The notes beneath the pieces were generated by a model that was not told where the DNA came from, made no database searches, and saw only the letters and a program-made list of their open reading frames with translations. A DNA stretch of 64,000 nt, taken from NCBI RefSeq assembly GCF_011378715.1, contig NZ_WTKU01000006.1, positions 1 through 64,000 of the forward strand, given 5' to 3'. Shown one piece after another: positions 47,776 through 56,513 of the stretch. Position numbers and translations under genes: made by a program. Positions within the stretch are counted from its first letter, which is position 1. Each line of letters begins with the position of its first letter. This DNA is from Psychromonas sp. SA13A (lineage in GTDB: Bacteria; Pseudomonadota; Gammaproteobacteria; Enterobacterales; Psychromonadaceae).

Positions 47776-48990
47776 ATGCCTTTTTCATCCCTTGGATTAA
47801 GTGATCCAATCGTACAAGCCGTAACTGAACAGGGTTACACTGCGCCAACACCTATCCAAGAAAAAGCGATTCCTGTTGTATTAAAAGGAAAAAACCTGAT
47901 TGCCGCGGCGCAAACAGGTACCGGTAAAACTGCAAGTTTTGTATTACCTATTTTACAAAAATTAATTGATGCGCCATTGGTTCGCCCTAAACGTGTGCAT
48001 GCGATGATTTTAACTCCGACGCGTGAGCTGGCGATTCAAGTGGAAGCTAATATTCAACTTTATGCCAAGCACCTTAATATTACTTCGATGGCGATGTACG
48101 GTGGCGTCGATGTTGAACCACAAAAGCAAAGCTTGATTGAAGGTGTTGATATTTTAGTAGCAACGCCTGGTCGTTTGTTAGATATGTACACACGTCGTGC
48201 TATTCACTTTGATGAAACCTCTATTCTAGTGATTGATGAAGCCGACCGCATGTTAGACATGGGCTTTATTAGTGACATTAATAAAATCGTTGAGAAGTTA
48301 CCAGAGCAACGTCAAAATCTGTTATTTTCTGCAACTTTATCAAAGCAAGTACGCTTTTTAGCAAGAACAGCTGTGACAGATGCGGTAGAGATATCAATTG
48401 CACCAGAGAATGTTACTGTGCCTAAGATTGCACAACGTTTGATCACTGTCGATAAAGAGTTTAAATCGGCATTATTAAGCCATTTGATCCATGAGAATAA
48501 ATGGCAGCAAGCCTTGATATTCATTGAAACTAAACGTGGTGCCGCTAAATTAGTTAGCCAGTTAGAAAAGCGAGAGATTGCAGCAGAGTCATTCCATAGT
48601 GGACGTAGCCAAGCAGTGCGAGAGCAATTAATGGCTGACTTTAAAGAAGGTAAAATCAAGTTCTTAGTGGCAACGGGCATTGCCGCTCGTGGGATTGATA
48701 TTGATGATTTAGAACGAGTGGTTAACTATGATTTACCCGATGAAGCTGAAGATTATGTACATCGTATTGGTCGTACTGGTCGTGCTGGCGCTGAAGGTGA
48801 AGCTATTTCATTGGTATCGCGTGATGACTTTAGAAACCTATGTGCTATCGAACGTCATTTAGGTTACTTCATTAACCGTGAAGTGATTGAAGGCTTTGAA
48901 GCAAAGTTGGTTGTGCCTGATTCAAATGCTGCACACGCACCGAAAAAAGCGCAAAAAGGCCGTCGTCGCCAATCATCAATCAAACGCTAA
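47776..48990 (+). CDS. DEAD-box RNA helicase, RhlE type
   Basis: 404-residue ATP-dependent RNA helicase. It has all core motifs: Q motif (YTAPTPIQ), AQTGTGKT, PTRELAIQ, DEADRMLDMGF, SAT, ARGIDI and HRIGRTGR. A short basic tail ends GRRRQSSIKR. The sequence fits the RhlE branch best, but SrmB or a cold-related paralogue cannot be excluded. It is separated from ybiT by 257 bp and should have its own promoter. Confidence 0.92.
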   Translation: MPFSSLGLSDPIVQAVTEQGYTAPTPIQEKAIPVVLKGKNLIAAAQTGTGKTASFVLPILQKLIDAPLVRPKRVHAMILTPTRELAIQVEANIQLYAKHLNITSMAMYGGVDVEPQKQSLIEGVDILVATPGRLLDMYTRRAIHFDETSILVIDEADRMLDMGFISDINKIVEKLPEQRQNLLFSATLSKQVRFLARTAVTDAVEISIAPENVTVPKIAQRLITVDKEFKSALLSHLIHENKWQQALIFIETKRGAAKLVSQLEKREIAAESFHSGRSQAVREQLMADFKEGKIKFLVATGIAARGIDIDDLERVVNYDLPDEAEDYVHRIGRTGRAGAEGEAISLVSRDDFRNLCAIERHLGYFINREVIEGFEAKLVVPDSNAAHAPKKAQKGRRRQSSIKR

Positions 48991-49045
48991 ACTAATATTA
49001 GTGATCACTTGCCTTAACAGTGATAAACAACTTTTAAGGCTAATT

Positions 49046-49072
49046 AATGAGCTCGAATGCTGAGCTCATTTT
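49046..49072. terminator. Terminator between helicase and DUF3465 gene
   Basis: AATGAGCTC (49046-49054) and GAGCTCATT (49062-49070) form a 9-bp stem with a 7-nt loop, followed by TTTTA. It lies between convergent genes. Confidence 0.7.
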
Positions 49073-49094
49073 AAGTTTAACGGCACTTTTGTTG

Positions 49095-49571
49095 TTATTG
49101 ATAAACTAGACCAGCATGCCTTAACCACCCATCGATATGACGTTGCTTAGGATCTTTATGCGTCCAATGCATCACACCACCGCGTTTATTCCATTCGTAT
49201 TCACCATAAAATTCAATGCTATCGCCGACTTTTAGAGTATTTATTCTTGGCGCTAAATCTATATTATGTGCGACTAATATTGTTTGCCCAGTATTCGTTT
49301 TTATAATAAAGCGTTGATGCTGAGAACCTTTTAGGTCATCAGCAAGTAGCTTGATCACCGTTCCTTTACCAGCGATCTGTAGATCAGAGCGTTTATCTTT
49401 AAAAGCATCACTCAGACGTTGTTCGCTATTAGCTGAAACGCTGACTGTGTAAACCGCTTCTTTTGTCTGTTCAGCTGTTGCTAATGACTCTGAACTAACT
49501 CCATTAGGTTGGCTTTCGTTATTACACGCCACAAGCAACAGCGCTAACAGCATAAACATACTATTTTTCAT
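49095..49571 (-). CDS. DUF3465 lipoprotein
   Basis: 158-residue predicted lipoprotein with lipobox LVAC (Cys16). The mature part carries the DUF3465 pattern: KGTVIKLLADDLKGSQHQRF, GQTILVAHNIDLAPR, YGEYEWN and GGVMHWTHKDP. The function of DUF3465 is unknown, though the sequence suggests an OB-like fold. It is followed upstream by another small secreted protein on the same strand (67 bp apart), perhaps in one transcript. Confidence 0.85.
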   Translation of the reverse strand: MKNSMFMLLALLLVACNNESQPNGVSSESLATAEQTKEAVYTVSVSANSEQRLSDAFKDKRSDLQIAGKGTVIKLLADDLKGSQHQRFIIKTNTGQTILVAHNIDLAPRINTLKVGDSIEFYGEYEWNKRGGVMHWTHKDPKQRHIDGWLRHAGLVYQ

Positions 49572-49638
49572 CGATGCTTTTCCTTATCCCGAGTTGCAAT
49601 TATTTATAATCCCTATCCGTTAACGGTTATAAATTGAT

Positions 49639-50076
49639 TTAAAAACGAGAATCACTTTCACAGGGCTGGCCGTCGTGGTCGCCATCCATTTTAGTATTCG
49701 GACAGTTCTCTATGAAAAAGATCGCTTCCGCTTTTGAACGCATTTCACTGCAATAGGTTCTACCATCACATCGATATTTTGAATTTGCCAGTTCACTTTT
49801 TTTATTAAATAAATTAATAGAATCTTTACGTTCACTTTTGGTTTCACTTGGCAAAATAATAATCGATCCTTTTACTGACTCAAGGCGATCACAAATCACA
49901 CCATCAGGAACTTTCCCGTATAAAATTCGGCCTTCTTTAGTCGTACATTTTATTTTGTCATCAATGGAAACACTTGATGAGTTAGCTGCAATAAACGGCA
50001 ATTCATTATTTGAATATAAAAAATAAGCGTATCCACCAGCAATAAGTAGTATTAATATTGTGAACATTTTCATCAT
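49639..50076 (-). CDS. Membrane-anchored Excalibur-domain protein
   Basis: 145-residue protein with an N-terminal membrane anchor (about 4-21) and a C-terminal Excalibur domain (about 103-140) ending DGDHDGQPCE, a calcium-binding-type loop with paired cysteines. A middle DUF4124-like stretch (CTTKEGRILYGKVPDGVIC) has two more cysteines. Excalibur domains occur next to secreted nucleases in many bacteria, but no nuclease is fused here. Expected location: periplasm. Confidence 0.8.
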   Translation of the reverse strand: MMKMFTILILLIAGGYAYFLYSNNELPFIAANSSSVSIDDKIKCTTKEGRILYGKVPDGVICDRLESVKGSIIILPSETKSERKDSINLFNKKSELANSKYRCDGRTYCSEMRSKAEAIFFIENCPNTKMDGDHDGQPCESDSRF

Positions 50077-50307
50077 TGAAAGTCTCTTTAATTTACCCTG
50101 ATTCTTTGGCTACTAGTATGAGCCAATGACGATAAGCAACATAAAAAGCGCCTAAATGAATACTTTTTGTAAAGCATCACGAATGATACTTATGAACTAA
50201 CGCGTCATTATTTGAAAATTAATTATAAATTTGTGAAATAAAACAACATAGGCCACGGTCTTGATAAGTTATGTATTAAACCATTTAACACTTTTAAGGA
50301 TCTTCCT

Positions 50308-50721
50308 ATGTCACAACCTGTTTCAGCAAACCTACAAAACCGCCTTCAGTGGTCTCTCTTTTCATTACGCTTAGGTATTTTTATCGTTTTCTTTATGTGG
50401 ACGTTAGATAAATTTATCAATCCAGCACACAGTGCGATAGTTATGAAAGCATTTTATGGTATCAGTGGAGCAAGTGATACCATCTTTTATATTCTTGGCG
50501 CGCTACAATTATTGTTAGTTCTTGCATTTGTTGCTGGGATCAAAAAACGCCTTACTTACGGTATTATTTTATTAATGCACGCCGCATCTACTTTTTCTTC
50601 ATTCCCTCGCTATATTGACGGCTTCAACAATCTATTGTTTTTTGCAGCATGGCCTATGCTTGCCGCTTGTATTGCGCTTTATCTTCTACGTGATGCAGAT
50701 GTAAAACTAACGGTTAAGTAG
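50308..50721 (+). CDS. Small DoxX-like membrane protein
   Basis: 137-residue inner-membrane protein with four hydrophobic helices. The general layout resembles DoxX/DUF417-like families, but there is no diagnostic motif and the function is unknown. An AAGGATC site precedes the ATG. A good terminator follows, so it is monocistronic. Confidence 0.72.
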   Translation: MSQPVSANLQNRLQWSLFSLRLGIFIVFFMWTLDKFINPAHSAIVMKAFYGISGASDTIFYILGALQLLLVLAFVAGIKKRLTYGIILLMHAASTFSSFPRYIDGFNNLLFFAAWPMLAACIALYLLRDADVKLTVK

Positions 50722-50750
50722 TTTTTACACGTTAGCTAGCCTATCAATTC

Positions 50751-50799
50751 ATCGCCAACCCAATGTTATGTTTTATATGTAATGGGTTGGCGATTTTTT
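50751..50799 (+). terminator. Terminator after DoxX-like gene
   Basis: ATCGCCAACCCA (50751-50762) pairs exactly with 50783-50794 around a 20-nt loop, followed by TTTTTT. Confidence 0.82.
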
Positions 50800-50819
50800 G
50801 AAACTATTTTTAATAATAA

Positions 50820-50915
50820 TTAGATATTACCGCTCGAAACTAAATAATAAATCCAAGCAAACAATCCAGCAAAAACCAATACCGTTAACACTAATTTCAA
50901 CCAAATATATTTCAT
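50820..50915 (-). CDS. 31-residue single-pass membrane microprotein
   Basis: Very short ORF starting ATG at 50915 with AGGG 7 nt upstream and ending TAA. The product begins MKYIWLKLVLTVLVF, has one hydrophobic helix (about residues 5-26) and ends VSSGNI. Aromatic and lysine residues at the ends of the helix fit an inner-membrane microprotein. No homologue is named with confidence; similarly sized partners of cytochrome oxidases exist, but none is adjacent. It stands alone between two plus-strand genes. Confidence 0.55.
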   Translation of the reverse strand: MKYIWLKLVLTVLVFAGLFAWIYYLVSSGNI

Positions 50916-51130
50916 TTCAATACCCTAATTTTTAATTCAAACAATTAGCCCAATAAAACCGCATAAAACACAACTAAAATCACAAATATTAATTATTTAT
51001 CTTTACTTTTTACCTATGTAAATAATGTGATTTTTTATTTATGGAGATATAATATGCCGTCCCATTAATAAAGTAGAACGGAATCTCGCATTAAGGACAA
51101 AACACCATACTTTATTTTAGCGGAGTGATT

Positions 51131-51829
51131 ATGTCATCTGATTTACGCATTATCTTAAAAGGGTTTCAACAATTTTTGTTATTATCTCTTTTAGTAACCT
51201 TACCTATTTTAGCCCTTGCCTTTGATCTTATTTATATGCAGCACGGTGTGATAAACTTAGATCAGGGTATCTCTGAATATTCTGTAACAGAGCTTTTACA
51301 GGAAACATTATTATTCTGCACTACCTTATCTTTTGCCTATACAGCATATAAAGATCCTTCAGTCAGACATTTCAGTGTGCTTATTACAGGCTTCTTTGCT
51401 TGTATGCTAATTCGCGAACTTGATGGTTTACTGGATAACATACGACATGGTTTTTGGGTTTACCCTGCAACATTGGTTGCTTTATTTTCGATTATTCATG
51501 CATTAAAAGCCCCTGAAAAGACCTTAAGTGCCTTCGCTAGATTCATACAAAGTCGACATTTTGTCACCTTAAGCATTGGCATGGCTTTATTGCTGGTCTT
51601 CTCTCGTATTTTTGGAATGGGTGATTTATGGCAAGGGATTTTAGGCCCTGACTATGAACGTATTATAAAGCGGGTGGTAGAGGAAGGATTGGAAGTACTA
51701 GGTTATACCGTTATATTTTATGCTGCCATGGGATATTTAAACAGCTTTTTAGCTGGCCAACAATTGACAACTAAAACAGCAGATCAACAACAGTTACATT
51801 CAGAGCACATTATCTGTACTGATTTATAA
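51131..51829 (+). CDS. Multi-pass membrane protein of unknown function
   Basis: 232-residue inner-membrane protein with five or six hydrophobic helices and a soluble tail. A conserved-looking polar segment EEGLEVLGY lies before the last helix, and REL near residue 98 is another. The start ATG at 51131 has GGAG 5 nt upstream; a GTG at 51125 overlaps that site and was not chosen. The family was not recognised. It is followed by a strong terminator. Confidence 0.75.
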   Translation: MSSDLRIILKGFQQFLLLSLLVTLPILALAFDLIYMQHGVINLDQGISEYSVTELLQETLLFCTTLSFAYTAYKDPSVRHFSVLITGFFACMLIRELDGLLDNIRHGFWVYPATLVALFSIIHALKAPEKTLSAFARFIQSRHFVTLSIGMALLLVFSRIFGMGDLWQGILGPDYERIIKRVVEEGLEVLGYTVIFYAAMGYLNSFLAGQQLTTKTADQQQLHSEHIICTDL

Positions 51830-51847
51830 GTATCAAACAACGACTAT

Positions 51848-51882
51848 AAAAGGCCATAAACAAGACTGTTTATGGCCTTTTT
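51848..51882. terminator. Terminator after the 232-residue membrane protein
   Basis: AAAAGGCCATAAACA (51848-51862) pairs exactly with 51867-51881 around a 4-nt loop, with A and T runs on the two sides. Confidence 0.88.
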
Positions 51883-51964
51883 GTTATGTATTAAAGAGAG
51901 CAGGATTAAGATGAAGATATCCGTCACCATGCTTTTTAACGCTTATTTTATTATTTAAAATACC

Positions 51965-52123
51965 TTATCTGGTTGTAAGCCATAACGCGTGAATAATGCC
52001 GGGTACAAAAAAGAAAATACTAAGAATAAGGTTAATAAGAAAATCTTTTCCTAGTCCAAATTTTAGAAAAACAGCCAAAGGTGGTAATAAGATACAGATG
52101 ATAATATTTAGTAATTGATTCAA
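51965..52123 (-). CDS. YqaE/Pmp3-family small membrane protein
   Basis: 52-residue protein with two hydrophobic helices joined by a short polar loop, the Pmp3/UPF0057 plan: CILLPPLAVFLKFGLGKDFL then FFFVPGIIHALW. Family members affect membrane potential or stress tolerance. The start is TTG at 52123, with AAGGAG 8 nt upstream. It is too short for usual ORF cut-offs but well supported. Regulation unknown. Confidence 0.88.
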   Translation of the reverse strand: MNQLLNIIICILLPPLAVFLKFGLGKDFLINLILSIFFFVPGIIHALWLTTR

Positions 52124-52258
52124 AATACTCTCCTTAACATTAAACAGTGAATATAATTTAACATAAAAATCAAAGTACCAAGGTTATTTTTCTATGACAA
52201 AAAACAGCTTGGTACCGTTTATATTTATTCAACTATCAAACGAAGTTAATAAACTTGA

Positions 52259-53080
52259 TTAAGCTAATAAATCACGTTTTTTGACCAAAATAGCCAACAA
52301 ACAAAGCGCCAACAAGAATAATGTTTTTGGCTCAGGTACTGAGACAGGTGCAGTTGCCACTTGAATTGCAGCTTGAAGATCAGAGCCGTCTTTAAAGCTC
52401 ATGCTTAATGTATTCCATGCATCTGCATAACCATTTTGAGATGCGGCTCTCATCTCAGAAACGATATAAAAGCTCTCTCCTGCTGCAACATCAAAACTAA
52501 TAGTTTCAGGTATATTTACATCCAAACCATCACTTATATAAATTGATGTTGGATTCATAATAGGGCTAGCTATTTCATAAATTAATGTCCCGAAACTTGG
52601 ATACCATTGTAATGAAGTACCACTAATAATAGCAATTGATGCGCTGAGATAGTTATAAGCATACCCCTCTTCATTATTTCCCACAGAACCATGAAGATTA
52701 ACATCGAGGTCAATTGTTTTGGTTTCTAATCCCGTATTAGTAAAGTTTTGAACTGACCATGCCATAGCAGATGAACTTTTCTTAAAAGCAGCATTTGTTT
52801 CTACACGAAGTAATGGCATATATGATTCTGAAACAAAACTTGAGTAAGCTTGCCCATAAGCATACTCGTTTAATTCACTATATGCCTGCGTTGAGCCTTC
52901 ACCACCATCTGATGCAGAAGAAAATGAACCTGAACAATAAGATGGGCAATATCCTGAGTTTCCGACAGAAGTATATGCCCCCACGCCTTCAATAACAGAC
53001 GCATTGGCACTCGACACAAGCAATGTTAACGCACCAGCCAAAGCGAATTTAAATGATTTGTTCGTGTTGATGATTTTCAT
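52259..53080 (-). CDS. PEP-CTERM sorting-domain protein
   Basis: 273-residue exported protein. A signal peptide ends near SSANA (about 27), and the last 26 residues form a PEP-CTERM tail: VPEPKTL, a hydrophobic helix (LFLLALCLLAILV) and basic residues. Such tails are recognised by exosortase, which cleaves and attaches or releases the protein, often linked to exopolysaccharide and biofilm matrix. The middle is Ser/Tyr/Asn-rich beta-type sequence without a known domain. No exosortase is in the window. Confidence 0.9.
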   Translation of the reverse strand: MKIINTNKSFKFALAGALTLLVSSANASVIEGVGAYTSVGNSGYCPSYCSGSFSSASDGGEGSTQAYSELNEYAYGQAYSSFVSESYMPLLRVETNAAFKKSSSAMAWSVQNFTNTGLETKTIDLDVNLHGSVGNNEEGYAYNYLSASIAIISGTSLQWYPSFGTLIYEIASPIMNPTSIYISDGLDVNIPETISFDVAAGESFYIVSEMRAASQNGYADAWNTLSMSFKDGSDLQAAIQVATAPVSVPEPKTLFLLALCLLAILVKKRDLLA

Positions 53081-53412
53081 TCTTTATATATCCTTATTTA
53101 AAAGTTATTGATATCAATCAGTTAGAGAACATTTTATGAGCAAGAAACATTCCAAAATAAAATATATATTAATTATCAATAGGTTAGAAATTAAATAAAG
53201 AAACGTTCTAAAAGTGGATGGGTAATTTGTAAAGAAATCAGACACTTAATAAATATCACTAAAGATCATTTAATACAAAGGGTAGGCTAATAAGCTTCTA
53301 TAAGCAGCAGGAGTCACTGCTTTGGAGGATAGAGTTTGTAGTTCGATATTTTAGTTAAAATTTTGGTTATGGTTATGGTTATGGTTATGGTTAATCGACA
53401 CTGTTTACAGAC
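53081..53412. other. Intergenic region with hexamer repeat
   Basis: Upstream of the PEP-CTERM gene. GGTTAT is repeated four times in tandem plus a fifth copy with one change (53365-53394). Otherwise nothing was recognised. Confidence 0.6.
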
Positions 53413-53443
53413 AAAAAAATAGGGCACAACAAAATGTGCCCTA
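53413..53443 (-). terminator. Terminator of ahpF
   Basis: TAGGGCACA (53420-53428) pairs with TGTGCCCTA (53435-53443). Read leftward, the stem is followed by seven T. It lies 47 bp after the ahpF stop codon. Confidence 0.85.
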
Positions 53444-53490
53444 CTCTTCTTTAAGTCCCGACTTGAACGGTTAAACCTACTATTCAATCA

Positions 53491-55083
53491 TTACGCTACC
53501 GCAGCGATTCCTACAGGAATAGGAGTTCTAATTAAGTGGTCAAAGGCACTTAAACTCGCTTTTGACCCCTCCCCCATCGCAATAATAATTTGCTTATAAG
53601 GTACGGTTGTTACATCGCCTGCAGCAAATACACCCGGTAATGACGTTTCCCCTTTTGCATTCACTTCAATCTCACCACGAGGAGATAAAGCAACACCGCT
53701 GCCTTTTAAGAAATCACTGTTTGGTACTAAGCCGATTTGCACAAAGATGCCAGCAAGCTCAACTTGGTTTTCTTCACCACTAACACGGTCGATATAGTTG
53801 AGAGCAGTCACACGAGTCCCATCTCCAATAACTTCTGTTGTTTGCGCGCTTTTAATAATAGTAACGTTAGCCAGACTGTTTGCTTTGTTTACAAGTACCT
53901 GATCTGCTCGTAGTGTATCTGCGAACTCTAATACTGTTACATGTTCAACTAACCCTGCCAAATCGATAGCCGCTTCAATACCTGAGTTACCGCCACCAAT
54001 TACCGCTACTTTTTTGCCTTTAAATAATGGGCCGTCACAATGTGGGCAGTAGGCAACACCTTTATTGCTGTATTGCTCTTCACCGGGTACGTTCATTTTT
54101 CTCCAACGCGCACCAGTAGATAAAATGACGCTTCGGCTTTTTAATATTGCACCACTTTCAAGTTCAACATGAATGTAACCATCTTCTGTTTTTTCAGCAG
54201 CAACAACCGCACCGGCACGTTGCTCATTCATAATATCTACGTCATATTCTTTTACATGCTCTTCAAGTGCAGCCGCCAATTTAGGGCCTTGCGTCTCTTT
54301 TACTGAGATAAAGTTCTCAATCGCCATTGTATCCATGACTTGTCCGCCAAAACGTTCAGCAACAACGCCAGTACGAATACCTTTACGTGCTGCATAGATG
54401 GCAGCTGATGCACCCGCAGGTCCACCGCCTACAACTAAGACTTCATAAGGTTCTTTTTCATTTAAGGCAGCCGCTTGTTTTTTTGCCGCACCAGTATCTA
54501 CTTTACTTAATATTTCAGTTAATGTGATACGCCCTTGAGTAAAGACTTCACCGTTTAAAAATACACTGGGTACTGCCATAATATTACGTTCAGCGACTTC
54601 CGCTTGGAAGGCACCACCGTCAATCATGGTTGTGCTAATCTTTGGATTAATCGCAGCCATCATATTTAATGCTTGTACAACATCAGGACAGTTTTGACAG
54701 CTTAAAGAAATAAACACTTCAAAGTTAAACTCACCTTCTAAGTTTCTTACTTGCTCAATCACTTCTGCATCAATTTTCATAGGATGACCACCGCTATGTA
54801 ACAAAGCCAATACTAATGATGTGAATTCATGACCCATTGGTAATCCAGCAAAACCGATAGCGGTATTTTTAGTTGGGTTAACCACTTGCATAATAGGTTT
54901 ACGTACACTTGCAGCGGCATCTTCAATCACAGTAATTTTATCGTGTAATGAAGCTATATCTGTTGCTAACGCGTGTAATTTTGTTGCCGTTTCACTGTCA
55001 TCAAGGCTTAATACTAATTGCACGTCTGTTTTTAAGTTTTCTAGGTATGCTTTAAGCTGGGTTTTCATATTTTGGTCTAACAT
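53491..55083 (-). CDS. ahpF: Alkyl hydroperoxide reductase subunit F
   Basis: NADH-dependent flavoprotein disulfide reductase that re-reduces AhpC. At 530 residues it compares with 521 in E. coli, and the N-terminus [15 protein letters not shown] confirms the start. The N-terminal tandem thioredoxin-like domain has CQNC (Cys129, Cys132). The FAD site [10 protein letters not shown] is near 219-228. The catalytic CPHC gives Cys346 and Cys349. It follows ahpC on the same strand with a 206-bp gap containing a hairpin. Confidence 0.97.
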   Translation of the reverse strand: MLDQNMKTQLKAYLENLKTDVQLVLSLDDSETATKLHALATDIASLHDKITVIEDAAASVRKPIMQVVNPTKNTAIGFAGLPMGHEFTSLVLALLHSGGHPMKIDAEVIEQVRNLEGEFNFEVFISLSCQNCPDVVQALNMMAAINPKISTTMIDGGAFQAEVAERNIMAVPSVFLNGEVFTQGRITLTEILSKVDTGAAKKQAAALNEKEPYEVLVVGGGPAGASAAIYAARKGIRTGVVAERFGGQVMDTMAIENFISVKETQGPKLAAALEEHVKEYDVDIMNEQRAGAVVAAEKTEDGYIHVELESGAILKSRSVILSTGARWRKMNVPGEEQYSNKGVAYCPHCDGPLFKGKKVAVIGGGNSGIEAAIDLAGLVEHVTVLEFADTLRADQVLVNKANSLANVTIIKSAQTTEVIGDGTRVTALNYIDRVSGEENQVELAGIFVQIGLVPNSDFLKGSGVALSPRGEIEVNAKGETSLPGVFAAGDVTTVPYKQIIIAMGEGSKASLSAFDHLIRTPIPVGIAAVA

Positions 55084-55242
55084 AATGTCACCTTTATATT
55101 TTTTGGCTGTATTTATTTACGCTTAGTTAAAAACGTAATGAGCAATTTTGGTTAATTTAAAAATCGACTCTCTGGTCAACAAGGCTTTATAAAAATCTAT
55201 TTTTAAATGACCTCAGTCGATAGGACTAAGGTCTATTTATTA

Positions 55243-55266
55243 CTAAGCAACTTATAGGTTGCTTAG
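55243..55266. terminator. Hairpin between ahpC and ahpF
   Basis: CTAAGCAAC (55243-55251) pairs with GTTGCTTAG (55258-55266) around a 6-nt loop. There is no T run in the leftward direction, so it may attenuate or stabilise the ahpC mRNA rather than terminate fully. Confidence 0.45.
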
Positions 55267-55289
55267 CTTTTAGGTTTAGCTCTTTAGAC

Positions 55290-55847
55290 TTAGATTTTAC
55301 CTACTAGGTCTAGTGAAGGTGCTAACGTTGCTTCACCTTCTTTCCATTTAGCAGGACATACTTCACCTGGGTGTGCAGCAACATATTGTGCCGCTTTAAC
55401 TTTACGCATTAGGTCTTCAGCATCACGGCCAACACCTTCAGCAGTAACTTCTAATGCTTGAACAACACCTTCTGGATCCATCAAGAACGTACCACGGTTT
55501 GCAAGGCCTTGACCTTCACGCATCATACCGAAGTTGTTTGTGATAGCGCCAGATTGGTCACCAACCATGAAGTAGTTGATTTTACCAATTGTGTCTGAAC
55601 TATCGTGCCATGCTTTGTGAGTGAAGTGCGTATCAGTTGATACAGAGAAAACTTCTACACCACGTTTTTGTAATTCTTCATAATGGTCAGCAACATCGCC
55701 TAACTCAGTAGGACAAACAAACGTAAAGTCAGCTGGGTAGAAGAAAAAGATAGACCATTTACCTAGTACGTCTTTCTCTGAAATCTCTACGAATTCACCT
55801 TGTTTAAATGCAGTCGCGTTAAATGGTTTAAGTTTAGAGTTGATCAT
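55290..55847 (-). CDS. ahpC: Alkyl hydroperoxide reductase subunit C
   Basis: 2-Cys peroxiredoxin (185 residues) that reduces H2O2 and organic peroxides. The peroxidatic cysteine is Cys45 in FTFVCPTE, and the resolving cysteine is Cys164 in GEVCPAKW, with the same spacing as in E. coli. It is first in the ahpC-ahpF pair. The long upstream gap may hold an OxyR-type site, but none matches clearly. Confidence 0.97.
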   Translation of the reverse strand: MINSKLKPFNATAFKQGEFVEISEKDVLGKWSIFFFYPADFTFVCPTELGDVADHYEELQKRGVEVFSVSTDTHFTHKAWHDSSDTIGKINYFMVGDQSGAITNNFGMMREGQGLANRGTFLMDPEGVVQALEVTAEGVGRDAEDLMRKVKAAQYVAAHPGEVCPAKWKEGEATLAPSLDLVGKI

Positions 55848-56340
55848 TTTGTTATTCCTATTAAGTGAGTTAATTACATTAATTGGGCTCGTTCTGCGAG
55901 TCCATGGAAAGCATTATGTAGCAAACCAATTGATAGGTAAAATTGTTAATTTCAATTAAATCAATAGCTATAACAAATCAAAAGTAAAGTCGATAGAACG
56001 CTAGATAAAGCTGCTAGCTAGAAAGAGGGATAGTTAAAACACAGATAGCTAATTAAAGCGGGGAACTTAAAAAGGTTATTACAGATAGATGATTTTAGAG
56101 ATAAAAACGTTTTGAGTTTTATCAATAAAAAATAAAATTTAGAATGATTTTTTAAATATCAAAATAGCCTCACAGGCCCATGATTAGTGTAAAAGCAGCA
56201 TCTTTAGGAATAAACGTATTTAATTCAAACAAAAATCAAACAAAATATAAGCATAATTTTGTGATACACTACACAAATCATATGGAATTACTTCATCTGA
56301 GTAACCTTTAAATCAACTTAGTAAGGCAGGACATAGAATA
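55848..56340. other. Divergent intergenic region ahpC / proB
   Basis: Contains ATAG/CTAT-type half-sites with about 10-bp spaced A/T elements at 55932-55971, a weak OxyR-like candidate. A possible extended -10 box (TGTGATACACT, about 56258-56270) points toward proB. Confidence 0.4.
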
Positions 56341-56412
56341 ATGACTCTATTGAGAAGTTATAATATATCAACCACGCTTCCCCCTCCAAGATACAACACT
56401 TTTCCAAACTAA
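56341..56412 (+). CDS. Candidate proline-rich leader peptide upstream of proB
   Basis: A 23-codon ORF (ATG to TAA) preceded by AAGGCAGGA at 56323-56331. The peptide contains TTLPPPRYNTFPN, with three consecutive proline codons (CCC CCT CCA) and a fourth near the end. It ends 101 bp before proB. A 13-bp hairpin with a 2-nt bulge (56433-56445 with 56457-56471) follows. The arrangement is reminiscent of amino-acid biosynthetic leader peptides, but no T run or alternative pairing was shown, so the role is inference. Confidence 0.4.
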   Translation: MTLLRSYNISTTLPPPRYNTFPN

Positions 56413-56513
56413 AAATAACTAAAAATTTTCAATGCGACAAATCGCTTCTTACTCTTGCGATTGATGTTGCACATTTATAAAAAGAGTAATGCAGTAAAGT
56501 TAAAAGAGAAAAT

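Noticed and set aside
47570-47851. 93-codon minus-strand ORF between ybiT and the helicase
   Set aside because: It overlaps the helicase start and has no conserved features; the first part is low-complexity.
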